Positions 49,060 to 59,486 of a stretch of 64,000 bases of DNA are shown here, piece after piece (position 1 is the first letter of the stretch; each line of letters opens with the position of its first letter). This DNA is from Lachnospiraceae bacterium. GTDB taxonomy: Bacteria; Bacillota; Clostridia; Lachnospirales; Lachnospiraceae. The notes below the pieces were generated by a model. The model had not been told where the DNA came from and ran no database searches. It was given only the letters and a program-made list of their open reading frames with translations. A program made the translations under genes and the position numbers. Location: the NCBI GenBank assembly GCA_024682115.1, contig JAIKZO010000065.1:1-64000 (forward strand), read 5' to 3'.

Positions 49060-49090
49060 AAGATCCGCACGCTTTGTGCGGATCTTTTTT
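49060..49090 (+). terminator. Rho-independent terminator
   Basis: AAGATCCGCAC-GCTTT-GTGCGGATCTT-TTTT. Confidence 0.95.
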
Positions 49091-49195
49091 ACATGTCGGA
49101 TATGTCCGTATAAGCCCAAAATGCAAAAAACGCTAGATAATTCCGCAATATATGAGAAGTATATGTTATGCAAAGGAATTATTATACTTTAGAGT

Positions 49196-50326
49196 ATGAG
49201 GAAATACGTTCACTTTAATGGAAACAACAGAATAATACCTGCCTTCGGAAGGATGCTATTAACATCCGTTCTTTTTGCGTGCTTAACTCTTTCGGGATGC
49301 AGCAAGCCGGAGGAGGAGAACATCGTTGTCATAGAACCCGAGGAAGAAAGCATACCATACGGACTTATCGCAGTTACCAGGGATGATGTCATCCTTTCAA
49401 AGTCCGTTACCTGTACATATACGCAGACCAGGGAACAGACGGTTTCATTCCCCGTCGGCGGAAAGAGGGTCTCAAAGGTACATGTAAATGTGGGTGACTC
49501 GGTAAATACCGGTGACCTTCTGATCGAGCTTTCGGAAGACAATCTGGGCGCTCAGATCGATGAACTCGAATATAAGATAGCAAAGAACACCCTCCTTCTT
49601 GGTTATCTGGACAAGGCTGAGGAGTTTGACAAAGAAAGCGCCTATAACAGCTTTGTTTACTATACGGATAAAGAAGAGGACGACATCAAGAAATATGATA
49701 AGAACATTGAATCCATAGAACGCGACTATGATTACAGGCGCGAAGATTACAACGATGAGATAGAGTTTGATAAGAAGAAGCTGCAGAAACTCAAGGGTGA
49801 ACAATCGGGTAGTAAGATATGTGCCACGATGAGCGGGACCGTATACTCCGTAAAGGACCACCTCGAAGGATCCACATCAAAGAAGGATGAGGTAGTCATG
49901 AAGATAGTGGACAGCAGATCTGGATTCTTTGAATCTTCTGATGAAGACTGTCTGAAACGCTTTAAGGACGGTGACGTGATCGAGATGAGCATCGTTTACG
50001 GAAACGCTTCCGGAGATTACGAGCTTACTCCTTACAACATCTCTTCCTGGGGTGAGATCCAGAGATTTGATATCCTTAGCGGCCCCGAAAACGAAGGCAT
50101 TGATGTCGGTACCACGGGTACGTTGAAGATCATACTCGAGAAGAGGGAAAATGTCCTGAGCCTTCCGCTCGGTGCGATCTATTATGCCGACGAAAAGCCT
50201 TATGTTTATGTACTGGATGAAAATAATTTCAGGCAGATGGTTTGGATAGAAACCGGACTTACCGGCGACGATAAAGTAGAGATAACCGGAGGATTATCCG
50301 AAGGTGATAAGGTAGTATATAAATGA
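49196..50326 (+). CDS. HlyD-type efflux periplasmic-adaptor-like lipoprotein
   Basis: Lipobox LTLSGCSKP; VHVNVGDSVNTGDLLIELSEDNLGAQIDELE; NVLSLPLGAIYYADEKPYVYVLD...EGDKVVYK. Confidence 0.88.
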   Translation: MRKYVHFNGNNRIIPAFGRMLLTSVLFACLTLSGCSKPEEENIVVIEPEEESIPYGLIAVTRDDVILSKSVTCTYTQTREQTVSFPVGGKRVSKVHVNVGDSVNTGDLLIELSEDNLGAQIDELEYKIAKNTLLLGYLDKAEEFDKESAYNSFVYYTDKEEDDIKKYDKNIESIERDYDYRREDYNDEIEFDKKKLQKLKGEQSGSKICATMSGTVYSVKDHLEGSTSKKDEVVMKIVDSRSGFFESSDEDCLKRFKDGDVIEMSIVYGNASGDYELTPYNISSWGEIQRFDILSGPENEGIDVGTTGTLKIILEKRENVLSLPLGAIYYADEKPYVYVLDENNFRQMVWIETGLTGDDKVEITGGLSEGDKVVYK

Positions 50327-52479
50327 TGAAACGCAGGATGATCGCCAATTTAACAGCGTTTTCCCTGCTCGTGCTCACTCTTTCGGGGTGCTCTTCTTCA
50401 GCGGACGGTGCGACTGAGGATGTAATGCCTGTCGTGGAGCTTATCGAGCCCGTGGGTACCGTACAGGGGTATGAAAAAGCGGCTTTCAGAGATATAGACA
50501 TGGTAAGTACTTATTCGGGAGTGATATGTCCCGACACCGTGGAATATACCTATGAATCGTCTCAGCCTTTCAGTTCATATGCCGTTCTTCCCGGTGAGAG
50601 CATATCATCGGGGGATCCCATCTTTTACTCAAGATCCGAGAGCATAGAGGATGACGTGGAGAAGATAGAGGAAGAAAATGCGGAACTGGTAGAGTCTTTT
50701 GCGGACTATCTTGAGGATTACGTCTACGATCTTTCGAAGTCAAAAAAGGCTGAATACAAGGCTTCTGTCGCTTATCAGGATATGAAGAACTGGGAACCCG
50801 AGAACGAAGAAGATCAGATGTATGCCATGTGGGCAAAATCGGTGATGCCGTCCGAGAGCTCTTATAAGCAGGCGGTAATGTCAAGGGAAAAACTCGAGCA
50901 GTCATACATAGAGAAACAGGAACTTTTCGAACTTGAATATAATTACAATCTTCAGAGGATAAAAAGACTTCAGGAAAAAGAACACGAGGGCAGCGTCAGT
51001 TCGACAATGGACGGTGTTGTAGTTGCCACGAGCTATTATAATCCCGGAGATACGATCCCGCAGGGTACGGTCGTAAGTGCGGTCGGTAATCCTTCGGACA
51101 AGGAGATAAGGTGTGAATTCGTCAGCAAATCGATCGCGAATAAAGCCGTCGATCTTTATGCGATCGTAGACGGTAAGAGATATGAGATCGTATACGAGAA
51201 CATGGAACCCGAGGAATACAGACGTCTTCTTCAGAAAAACGATGCGGTTTATTCAACGTTCAAGATCGCCGATCCTGACGATGAAGTTAAGATGGGTCAG
51301 TTTGCCGTTGTTGTAATAGTCGAAAGGCAGATCACCAATGCACTCTGTGTCCCCAAGGATGCGGTAAACAAGGATGAAGCGGGCTTTTTCGTATATGTCC
51401 TTAACGGAGAAGAGAGCGTATATACTCCTGTCCAGACCGGTGTGTCCGACGGCAGCTATACGCAGATAACTTACGGCGTCAATGAAGGCGATAAGATCCT
51501 TTATGATGCTCCTTACGATCTCGGTACAAAGACCGAAAAGATCAAGACGGGCAGCGTTGCAAACGATTTCCAGACCGACGGATACCTGTTCTATCCTTCG
51601 GCAGAGTGGATCAGCAATCCCGCAAAGAACGGCACATGCTACATCAAGGAGATGTGCGTTGACCGCTACGAACAGGTGAGCGCGGGACAGCTGCTTTGCA
51701 GGATAGAGGTAACGAGTGACGATGTTGAGTCGGGAAGGATCAGTCGAAAGATCCAAAGACAGCAGGAGAGGCTGGTCGATCTATATGCTCAGAAGACCGA
51801 AACAAACGATGAGGATGAACTCAATTCTCTTGACCGTGCGATAAGGGAAAGAGAGCGTTCGATAGAGCATCTGCAAAAACAGCTTGATAAGCTTACAAAG
51901 TATACGGGTATCATAGATATAAAGGCACCTTATGACGGTCTTGTGACCGATATGAGTGACCTTAAGGACGGAGAACTCATAGCATACGACACCAGGCTTT
52001 TACAGGTTTCACCAAATGTATCAAGTTATATAGTTGTCGAGGATAAGGGCCTGCTTTCATACGGTAATGATGCAACGGTAACGATAAAGGCCCAGAACGG
52101 TGACAGAACGGATCTTCAGGGAAAGGTTGTCACGCTTAACCCCTACGGGATCACTTCCAAGGACCTTAATACGGGATATGCCCTGGTCAAGATAAACGAC
52201 GAAGATATGGAAAAACTGGTTGAATCCGGCTCCAATATGCAGAACGGATACTGGAGCAGGAGCAGATATACGGTCAGCGTCATGGCTAAAGACATGAACA
52301 ACGTTCTTCTTGTCCCGAAGAATGCGGTATACAAAGCAGGAAATGACACTTATGTCATAACAAAGGGGCAGGACGGAGATGTCAGACTCGTCAAGTTTTA
52401 TGCAGGCGGGGCCGACGCGGCCAATTACTGGGTAGCATACGGAGATATCACGGAGGGTATGGAAATATGCTTGGAATAA
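50323..52479 (+). CDS. Lipoprotein with two fused HlyD-type adaptor modules
   Basis: Lipobox LTLSGCSSS; ALCVPKDAVNKDEAGFFVYVLNGEESVYTPVQTG (first half) and VLLVPKNAVYKAGNDTYVITKGQDGDVRLVKFYAG (second half). Confidence 0.8.
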   Translation: MMKRRMIANLTAFSLLVLTLSGCSSSADGATEDVMPVVELIEPVGTVQGYEKAAFRDIDMVSTYSGVICPDTVEYTYESSQPFSSYAVLPGESISSGDPIFYSRSESIEDDVEKIEEENAELVESFADYLEDYVYDLSKSKKAEYKASVAYQDMKNWEPENEEDQMYAMWAKSVMPSESSYKQAVMSREKLEQSYIEKQELFELEYNYNLQRIKRLQEKEHEGSVSSTMDGVVVATSYYNPGDTIPQGTVVSAVGNPSDKEIRCEFVSKSIANKAVDLYAIVDGKRYEIVYENMEPEEYRRLLQKNDAVYSTFKIADPDDEVKMGQFAVVVIVERQITNALCVPKDAVNKDEAGFFVYVLNGEESVYTPVQTGVSDGSYTQITYGVNEGDKILYDAPYDLGTKTEKIKTGSVANDFQTDGYLFYPSAEWISNPAKNGTCYIKEMCVDRYEQVSAGQLLCRIEVTSDDVESGRISRKIQRQQERLVDLYAQKTETNDEDELNSLDRAIRERERSIEHLQKQLDKLTKYTGIIDIKAPYDGLVTDMSDLKDGELIAYDTRLLQVSPNVSSYIVVEDKGLLSYGNDATVTIKAQNGDRTDLQGKVVTLNPYGITSKDLNTGYALVKINDEDMEKLVESGSNMQNGYWSRSRYTVSVMAKDMNNVLLVPKNAVYKAGNDTYVITKGQDGDVRLVKFYAGGADAANYWVAYGDITEGMEICLE

Positions 52480-55265
52480 TGCTGCAAAAAATGTGGCAGA
52501 AAAAGTGGATGAACCTGAGCCTCCTTTTGGGATGTGTTCTCCTTATAGCGACAACCGTGAGCTTCCCTCTTTATCAGAAGGCGGCTTATGACCGCATGCT
52601 TCAGGACGAGTTTACCAAGTATACGGCATCCGAAGGCAGATGGCCTATGCTGATCCGTATGGGAGCAAACTGCAACAAGGATAAAAAGGGAACCCTCGGC
52701 AAGATAGAGAACTATTCAAAGGAAATATATCAGGTACTCGGCGTTAAGGAATATATGTCGGTATATTCTTACAGTATCTTCAGAGCTGTGGCAAAGTCCG
52801 ACATAAACAGGGCCGATGCGGATTCCATTGACCTTTCGCTTTCTATGATGACCGACCTCGATCAGCACGCGAAAATGATAAGCGGTGAGATGTATTCCGA
52901 AAAAGGAGTCGACGAGGAAGGCAATATCGAAGTAGTCGTACCGCAGGCAACACTGGTATCAAGGGGTCTTCTTGTGGGAGAAACGCTTAAGTTCGACAGG
53001 ATGAGAACTCCCGACGACAAGGAGATAAAAGTAAAGGTTGTCGGTGTGTTTACCAAGGATGAACAGGATAAGTTTTATTTCCAGGACAATCCGGAGACCC
53101 TTTTCGAAAACTGTTTCATGAATCCGGATCTTTTCAGGGAGATATTCCTCGGGGATAATGCCGTCGGATATAACATCACGATAAACGTGTTCGATCTGAT
53201 CGATTATGAGAGTGTTTCTGCTTCGATGGTCGAGAATATCAATACACAGACAGAATATCTTTGCAATAAGAGCGCATATAAGAGCGTAATAAGACAACCG
53301 GGCTATCAGAGCATACTGGAAGAATACGAGATCAAGAGAGTCAGGATCTCGGCGACACTCCTCATACTGCAGATACCGGTCCTGGTGCTGCTTGCGGCAT
53401 TCCTTCTTATGATCTCGGGACAGATGTATGAGATGGAACGTAACGAGATATCGGTAATAAAGAGCCGCGGAAGCTTCAGAGGACAGATACTGCTCCTGTA
53501 CATCTATCAGGGACTGTTCCTTACGGTAGTCGGCGCTCTGATCGGTATCCCGCTCGGGGGCGTGTTTGCCCGCATACTGGGTTCTACCAGGAATTTCCTT
53601 GAGTTTGACCTCAGTTCTTCGCTTGATGTCAGATATACGACCGAATCGCTTATCTATGCTCTCGTTGCGATGTTCATAACTCTGCTCAGCATTTCGCTGC
53701 CTGCTGTAAAACACAGCAAGGTTTCGATCGTTCACTTAAAACAGCAGAAGGCAGTAAAGAAGAAGAGCCTTTGGGAGATCCTTTTCCTGGATATCGTTCT
53801 CATAGGTATTTCCATCTATGGATTTTACACATTCAACAAAAGGATGCAGGATATATCGACGACCGTTCTTTCGGGACAGAAACTCGATCCCCTGTTGTAT
53901 ATCAGTTCTTCACTGTTCATAGTTGGAATGGGTCTGTTCTTCTTAAGGATACAGCCGTTTTTGGTAAAGCTCATATATCTTTGCCTTAAAAAGCTTTGCG
54001 GACCTGCCGGATATATCTCGTTTATGGAGAATATCAAGAACGGACGCAAGATGCAGCTCATCATGCTCTTCCTTATCATGACGGTCTCTCTGGGAATGTT
54101 CCATGCGACCGTGGCAAGAACGATCCTTGAAAACGCAGTCGAGAATACGGATTACAGGGACGGTGCCGATCTTATCATAAAGGAATACTGGCCCGCGATC
54201 ACCGATTCATCCGGTGTACCTACCGGTCAGTATATGGAGCCCGATTTCAATAAATATGCGTCGATGGATTTCGCTTCTTCATATACCAAAGTCTTTTATG
54301 ATGACAAGGCTTTTATCAAACAGGGTAAGACAGGACGGCTGTCCCTTACGCTGATGGGTATCCATACGAAGGAATTCGGAAATATGACATCCCTTCGAAG
54401 GGGTATAAACGAAAAGCAGTATTACGAATACCTTAACGAACTTGCCGTTGTTGAAGACGGTGTGCTCCTTTCGGATAATTTCAGGACCAAATATGATTAC
54501 AAGATCGGTGACACCATCACTTTCACTAATTCGGACGGAACTTCGATAAGCGGAACGATAGTCGATTTTGTTAACTTCTTCCCGGGTTATTCACCTACCC
54601 TGACGGTCATCAATCCTGACGGAAATGCCACGACCGAGGATAACTTCCTCGTCGTTGCCCAATATGCCCGTCTTAAGAAGCAATGGGGCATAAAGCCGTA
54701 TGAGATATGGGCCGATCTAAAGGAAGACGCTTCCGGGGAAGCGGTATATGATTTCATAGAAAAAAACAACATGAAGATAAAGCGCTATGTCAACAAATCC
54801 GAGGATATCGAGGATACGCTCACCGATCCGCTGCTTCAGGGAACCAACGGCGTCCTTACGATGGGATTTGTAGTAACGCTGCTGCTCTGCGGGGTGGGAT
54901 ATCTCATATACTGGATAATGTCAATCAGGGAAAGAGAGCTCATTTTCGGTGTCTTAAGGGCCTGCGGTCTTCATAAGAACGAGATAGTCCATCTTCTTAT
55001 AAATGAGCAGATATTCTCGGGACTCTTTTCGATACTGGCCGGTATCGGTATAGGCTTCCTGACTTCAAAGATGTTCGTTCCGATGCTCCAGACATCCTAT
55101 GCAACATCCGAACAGGTGCTTCCGATGAGACTCATCACAAAAGCATCGGATCTGTACAGGCTGTACGGTATCATTGCGGCAGTTATGTTCATCTGTATCT
55201 TCGTTCTGATATTCATACTGTTCAGGATGAATGTTACGAAAGCTCTTAAACTGGGTGAAGAATAA
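52467..55265 (+). CDS. FtsX/MacB-type ABC transporter permease
   Basis: 932 aa with multiple TM segments in two FtsX-like blocks; followed by two ATPases. Confidence 0.9.
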   Translation: MLGIMLQKMWQKKWMNLSLLLGCVLLIATTVSFPLYQKAAYDRMLQDEFTKYTASEGRWPMLIRMGANCNKDKKGTLGKIENYSKEIYQVLGVKEYMSVYSYSIFRAVAKSDINRADADSIDLSLSMMTDLDQHAKMISGEMYSEKGVDEEGNIEVVVPQATLVSRGLLVGETLKFDRMRTPDDKEIKVKVVGVFTKDEQDKFYFQDNPETLFENCFMNPDLFREIFLGDNAVGYNITINVFDLIDYESVSASMVENINTQTEYLCNKSAYKSVIRQPGYQSILEEYEIKRVRISATLLILQIPVLVLLAAFLLMISGQMYEMERNEISVIKSRGSFRGQILLLYIYQGLFLTVVGALIGIPLGGVFARILGSTRNFLEFDLSSSLDVRYTTESLIYALVAMFITLLSISLPAVKHSKVSIVHLKQQKAVKKKSLWEILFLDIVLIGISIYGFYTFNKRMQDISTTVLSGQKLDPLLYISSSLFIVGMGLFFLRIQPFLVKLIYLCLKKLCGPAGYISFMENIKNGRKMQLIMLFLIMTVSLGMFHATVARTILENAVENTDYRDGADLIIKEYWPAITDSSGVPTGQYMEPDFNKYASMDFASSYTKVFYDDKAFIKQGKTGRLSLTLMGIHTKEFGNMTSLRRGINEKQYYEYLNELAVVEDGVLLSDNFRTKYDYKIGDTITFTNSDGTSISGTIVDFVNFFPGYSPTLTVINPDGNATTEDNFLVVAQYARLKKQWGIKPYEIWADLKEDASGEAVYDFIEKNNMKIKRYVNKSEDIEDTLTDPLLQGTNGVLTMGFVVTLLLCGVGYLIYWIMSIRERELIFGVLRACGLHKNEIVHLLINEQIFSGLFSILAGIGIGFLTSKMFVPMLQTSYATSEQVLPMRLITKASDLYRLYGIIAAVMFICIFVLIFILFRMNVTKALKLGEE

Positions 55266-55948
55266 TGAGCGATATAATAATAAAGACTAACGGAATAAAG
55301 AGGGCTTTCCAGACCCCTGCCGGACTCTTCTGGGCACTCAAGGGTATCGATATGGAGATACCCGCGGGTACGTTTGCGATCTTAAAGGGGCGTTCCGGTT
55401 CGGGTAAGACGACCCTTATGAACATAATCAATTCACTCGACGATCCCACCGAAGGAGATGCGTTTATAGACGGTGTAAACCTTAAGCAGCTTTCGGATAA
55501 GGAAAGAGAGAACCTTCGAAGGACCAGGATGGGATTCGTTTTCCAGTCAGTATCTTTGATCCCTTCGCTTAACGCATTTCAGAATGTCGAATTTTCGATG
55601 AGGATGGCGGGGATAAAAATAAACCGCGAGAGCGAAAAACGTGTTGAGGAATGTCTTAAACTCGTCGGACTGGGAAACAGAATGAACCATATGAGTGCGG
55701 AAATGTCCGGAGGAGAACAACAGAGGGTTGCGATAGCCAGAGCTCTTGCACACCGTCCGGGGATAATCTTTGCCGATGAGCCCACGGCAGAACTTGATTC
55801 CGCCATGGCTGCGAAGGTTACGGAGATATTTAAGGAAATGACAAGAAGAGAGGGCATCACGGTGCTAATGACCACTCATGACGTAGGTCTTATGGGTGCC
55901 GCCGATATGCTCATAGAACTTGAGAACGGAGAGAGGGTCAATGTCTGA
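55265..55948 (+). CDS. ABC transporter ATP-binding protein (MacB/LolD type)
   Basis: GRSGSGKTTLMNII; MSGGEQQRVAIARALAHRPGIIFADEPTAELDS. Confidence 0.95.
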   Translation: MSDIIIKTNGIKRAFQTPAGLFWALKGIDMEIPAGTFAILKGRSGSGKTTLMNIINSLDDPTEGDAFIDGVNLKQLSDKERENLRRTRMGFVFQSVSLIPSLNAFQNVEFSMRMAGIKINRESEKRVEECLKLVGLGNRMNHMSAEMSGGEQQRVAIARALAHRPGIIFADEPTAELDSAMAAKVTEIFKEMTRREGITVLMTTHDVGLMGAADMLIELENGERVNV

Positions 55949-56825
55949 AGAAGAAGTAATGGTTCAGGCCGACGGCCTGGTAAAGATCTATAAATCCAAG
56001 GAGACTGAGGTCCTCGCACTTCAGGGACTCGATCTTACCGTGAACAAGGGAGAACTCACCGCCCTCATCGGGAACAGCGGATCGGGTAAATCCACCTTTC
56101 TTAATATGATCGGAGGACTGGACAGACCCAGTGCCGGATCGCTTAAGGTGGACGGAAAGAACCTATTTACGATGAGCGAGAAAGAACTGGTCCTTTACAA
56201 AAGGGAGACGGTAGGTTTCGTGTGGCAGAACAACGGAAGAAACATGCTTCCTTACCTTACCGTGCTTGAAAACATCATGCTCCCCATGAACCTTTCTTCC
56301 ACAAGGCATAAAAAGGATAAGGCTTTGGGCCTTCTTGAAATGGTTGGCCTTGCAAATAAAAAGTACAGCAAGATGAATATGCTCTCGGGCGGTGAACAGC
56401 AGAGGATCGCGATCGCTATTGCACTTGCCAATTCACCCAAGCTTCTACTTGCGGATGAGCCCACGGGTTCGGTGGATACCAAGACCGCGGATTACATCTT
56501 CGATCTTTTTACCGAACTTAACAATAACGGTCAGACGATACTCATTGTTACGCATGATACGGCTCTGTCCAAAAAGGTTAAGAGAGTCGTAGCCATAAGA
56601 GACGGAAAGATAAGCTCGGAGAGAGTGCTGAAAGAAGAGTTCGTGGACAGGATCGGAGAGAGCAATATAGACTGGAGAGCGGAAGAGACTCAGGATGAGT
56701 ATGTGGTAATGGATAAAGCCCATCGCCTTCAGATCCCGCAGGAACTCGTGGATGAGCTTTCACTCGATGACAACAAAGTTAAGCTTTCGTTTAAGGACGG
56801 AAGCATAATCATAACGAAACCTTAA
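55941..56825 (+). CDS. ABC transporter ATP-binding protein with AbrB-like C-terminal extension
   Basis: GNSGSGKSTFLNMIGGLDRP; LSGGEQQRIAIAIALANSPKLLLADEPTGSVDT; C-terminal MDKAHRLQIPQELVDELSLDDNKVKLSFKDGSIIITKP. Start taken as ATG 55941. Confidence 0.92.
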   Translation: MSEEEVMVQADGLVKIYKSKETEVLALQGLDLTVNKGELTALIGNSGSGKSTFLNMIGGLDRPSAGSLKVDGKNLFTMSEKELVLYKRETVGFVWQNNGRNMLPYLTVLENIMLPMNLSSTRHKKDKALGLLEMVGLANKKYSKMNMLSGGEQQRIAIAIALANSPKLLLADEPTGSVDTKTADYIFDLFTELNNNGQTILIVTHDTALSKKVKRVVAIRDGKISSERVLKEEFVDRIGESNIDWRAEETQDEYVVMDKAHRLQIPQELVDELSLDDNKVKLSFKDGSIIITKP

Positions 56826-56875
56826 ATATAACACCATAACAATATACGGTGAAAAGGCCGTAAAAAGGAGGAATC

Positions 56876-58471
56876 ATGTCAGTAAAGGCAGTTAACCCGA
56901 TCCTTTCGGGATTTTATCCGGACCCTTCGGTCTGTGCAGTGGGAGATGACTATTACATCGTCAACTCTTCTTTTGCATACTTTCCGGGTCTTCCCATCAT
57001 GCACAGTAAGGATATGGCACATTGGGAACAGATAGGAAATGTTCTGACGCGTGAGTCACAATTGCCCCTTAAGGGAGCCGAAACCTCACAGGGACTCTTT
57101 GCTCCCACGATGAGATATCATGACGGTACATATTACGTTATTTGTACCAATGTCACATACGGCGGAAATTTTATAGTGACCTCGGACAAGCCCGAAGGAC
57201 CTTACTCGGATCCTCATTATATCGAAGGCGCCGACGGCATAGATCCCAGCCTTTTCTTCGATGATGACGGAAAATGCTATTACATAGGTACGCATCCGAA
57301 TCCCGAAGGCTGCAAATATAACGGAGACTGGTATATCTATATCCAGGAGATCGACATAGAAAACTTCAAACTTGTCGGTGAGCATAAGAATGTATGGAAC
57401 GGTGCTTTAAAGGGCGTGCATTGGCCCGAAGGACCGCATCTCTATCACATAGGCGAGTATTATTACATCCTCCATGCCGAAGGCGGAACGGGTCCCGAGC
57501 ATGCCGTCAGCGTTGCCAGGTCAAAGGATGTGTTCGGACCTTACGAAAACAACTTCTGCAATCCCATATTTACACACCGTCATCTCGGAGAAAGGTATCC
57601 GATCAAGTATGTCGGACACGCCGATCTTGTTCAGCTTTCAAACGGTGACTGGTATATGGTCATGCTTGCGGTAAGGCCTCTCAACAGCTTTACCACCATG
57701 GGCAGGGAAACTTTCCTTGCACGCGTCATATGGGAAAAGGACTGGCCGGTAGTCAATCCCGGTCTCGGAATGCTCTCGGCGGAGCTCGTGATCGACCTTC
57801 CCGAGTACGATAGGGAGAAGGGCAATACCTCGCTTCCCGGAGTGAACAAGCTTTACGATTTTACCAACATGGCTTCGTTCGGGCCCGAGTGGCTCTTCCT
57901 TCGCAACCCCAAAGATGATATGTATGAATTCAGGCAGAGTGAGGGACTTTTCCTTACGTGCGATAAGGATTCATTTACGGAAAAAGTCTCTCCTTCGTTT
58001 GTTGCCCTGCGCCAGGACTGCCACTGTTTTGAAGCGGCCGTGACACTTAAGGGAGACGATCTTTTTGACGGAGCATGTGCGGGACTTGTCCTTTATCAGA
58101 GCCAGGATTACAACCTGAGACTTGAATATTCCGGATGCAGGGGAAATGTCATTTTCAGGAAGAACGGTGAGGACGAAAAACTCGCTTCCCTTCTTCTTGC
58201 TTCAAATATCGTTACCCTGGTCATCAGTGTAATCGGACTCAAGGCTTCTCTCTTCATGGTAGAGGGCAAGGAGATCAGGGAACTCGTTAAAGATATAGAC
58301 ATCAGCGCACTTTCGACCGAAGTCGCCGGAGGTTTTGTCGGCTGCACGGTCGGCATATATGCACAGGATTCGGAAGAAAGAGACGAAAAGGCAAAGGCAT
58401 GCTTCAAATCCTTCTCATACAAGAGAACGGTACCCGTCAGGGCTCCGAAAAAAACGGAAGATAAAGAGTAG
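56876..58471 (+). CDS. Glycoside hydrolase family 43 beta-xylosidase-like, no signal peptide
   Basis: NPILSGFYPDPSVCAVGDDYYIVNSSFAYFPGLPIMHSKDMAHWEQIGNVLTR; C-terminal beta-sandwich-like region. Confidence 0.94.
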   Translation: MSVKAVNPILSGFYPDPSVCAVGDDYYIVNSSFAYFPGLPIMHSKDMAHWEQIGNVLTRESQLPLKGAETSQGLFAPTMRYHDGTYYVICTNVTYGGNFIVTSDKPEGPYSDPHYIEGADGIDPSLFFDDDGKCYYIGTHPNPEGCKYNGDWYIYIQEIDIENFKLVGEHKNVWNGALKGVHWPEGPHLYHIGEYYYILHAEGGTGPEHAVSVARSKDVFGPYENNFCNPIFTHRHLGERYPIKYVGHADLVQLSNGDWYMVMLAVRPLNSFTTMGRETFLARVIWEKDWPVVNPGLGMLSAELVIDLPEYDREKGNTSLPGVNKLYDFTNMASFGPEWLFLRNPKDDMYEFRQSEGLFLTCDKDSFTEKVSPSFVALRQDCHCFEAAVTLKGDDLFDGACAGLVLYQSQDYNLRLEYSGCRGNVIFRKNGEDEKLASLLLASNIVTLVISVIGLKASLFMVEGKEIRELVKDIDISALSTEVAGGFVGCTVGIYAQDSEERDEKAKACFKSFSYKRTVPVRAPKKTEDKE

Positions 58472-58510
58472 TTTTTCCGAAACATACCGTTTGGGATTCG
58501 ACCGAAAGGA

Positions 58511-59470
58511 ATGAGTATGACGGAAGCAAGATTTCATCTGCCGGGATTAAGGTATAACTATCCCCTTAATATGTTCTGGATAAGTCTTCAGGAGGAACGC
58601 CCCCATTTTTTCAGGGAGGGTGTTAAGATCGCATCGGTTTTCGGATGCTTTCCGATGTCAATGTGGAACGGAGGAAGGCTCATTACCAACGACCAGTGCG
58701 ATTCGAAATTCGTTGAGAGCGTTATAAGGAACATCAACGCAAAGGGGATACCGGTAAGGTATACGTTCAACAATACCATTGTGGAAAGAAGCGAGCTTGA
58801 CGATCCCTTCTGTAATTTCTGCATGGACGTTGCAAATAACGGGATGAACGAGGTCATAGTCGCATCACCCGTTCTTGAGGAGTACCTGAGGGACAGGTAT
58901 CCGGATTTCAAATACAACAGTTCCACCTGCAAGGAGATAAGAAATGCGGATCAGATAAATGAGGAGCTGAAAAGTGACTATGAGACCGTCGTGCTTGATT
59001 ACAACATGAACGGCCAGTGGGACCAGATCGACAGGATCACGGATAAATCCCGCCTCGAGGTGCTGGTAAATGCGGTCTGTCATCCGAACTGCAAACGCCG
59101 CGGAGAGCATTATAAGAACATAGCCCGCAACCAGCGCATCATCAAAAAGAATAAGAACATGCCTCCGGATAAGCAGATCCCGCTTGAAGGATGGCAATGC
59201 GAGTACGGAGACCACAACACCTTATATACGATCATGGACTACTGCACGTTCGTAAGCACAGATGATATCTGGGGAGAGTATCTTCCCCGGGGGATCAGGA
59301 ACTTCAAGATAGAAGGAAGAACGGCATATCTTTTCTCGCTCATAGAAACATATTGTTATTACATGATAAAGCCCGAATATATCGGGCAGGCGAGACTTCT
59401 CCTTATCAAGAATCTGGAAAGCATGCATGTATTTACGATTAACAAGCCCCGGCCGTCGACCTGGCCCTGA
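58511..59470 (+). CDS. U32-peptidase-like protein (paralog of 60315-61214)
   Basis: Similar to 60315-61214 along its length; CHPNCKRRGEHY and GIRNFKIEGR resemble U32-family motifs. Confidence 0.65.
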   Translation: MSMTEARFHLPGLRYNYPLNMFWISLQEERPHFFREGVKIASVFGCFPMSMWNGGRLITNDQCDSKFVESVIRNINAKGIPVRYTFNNTIVERSELDDPFCNFCMDVANNGMNEVIVASPVLEEYLRDRYPDFKYNSSTCKEIRNADQINEELKSDYETVVLDYNMNGQWDQIDRITDKSRLEVLVNAVCHPNCKRRGEHYKNIARNQRIIKKNKNMPPDKQIPLEGWQCEYGDHNTLYTIMDYCTFVSTDDIWGEYLPRGIRNFKIEGRTAYLFSLIETYCYYMIKPEYIGQARLLLIKNLESMHVFTINKPRPSTWP

Positions 59471-59486
59471 CCGACTGTGAGGAGTA

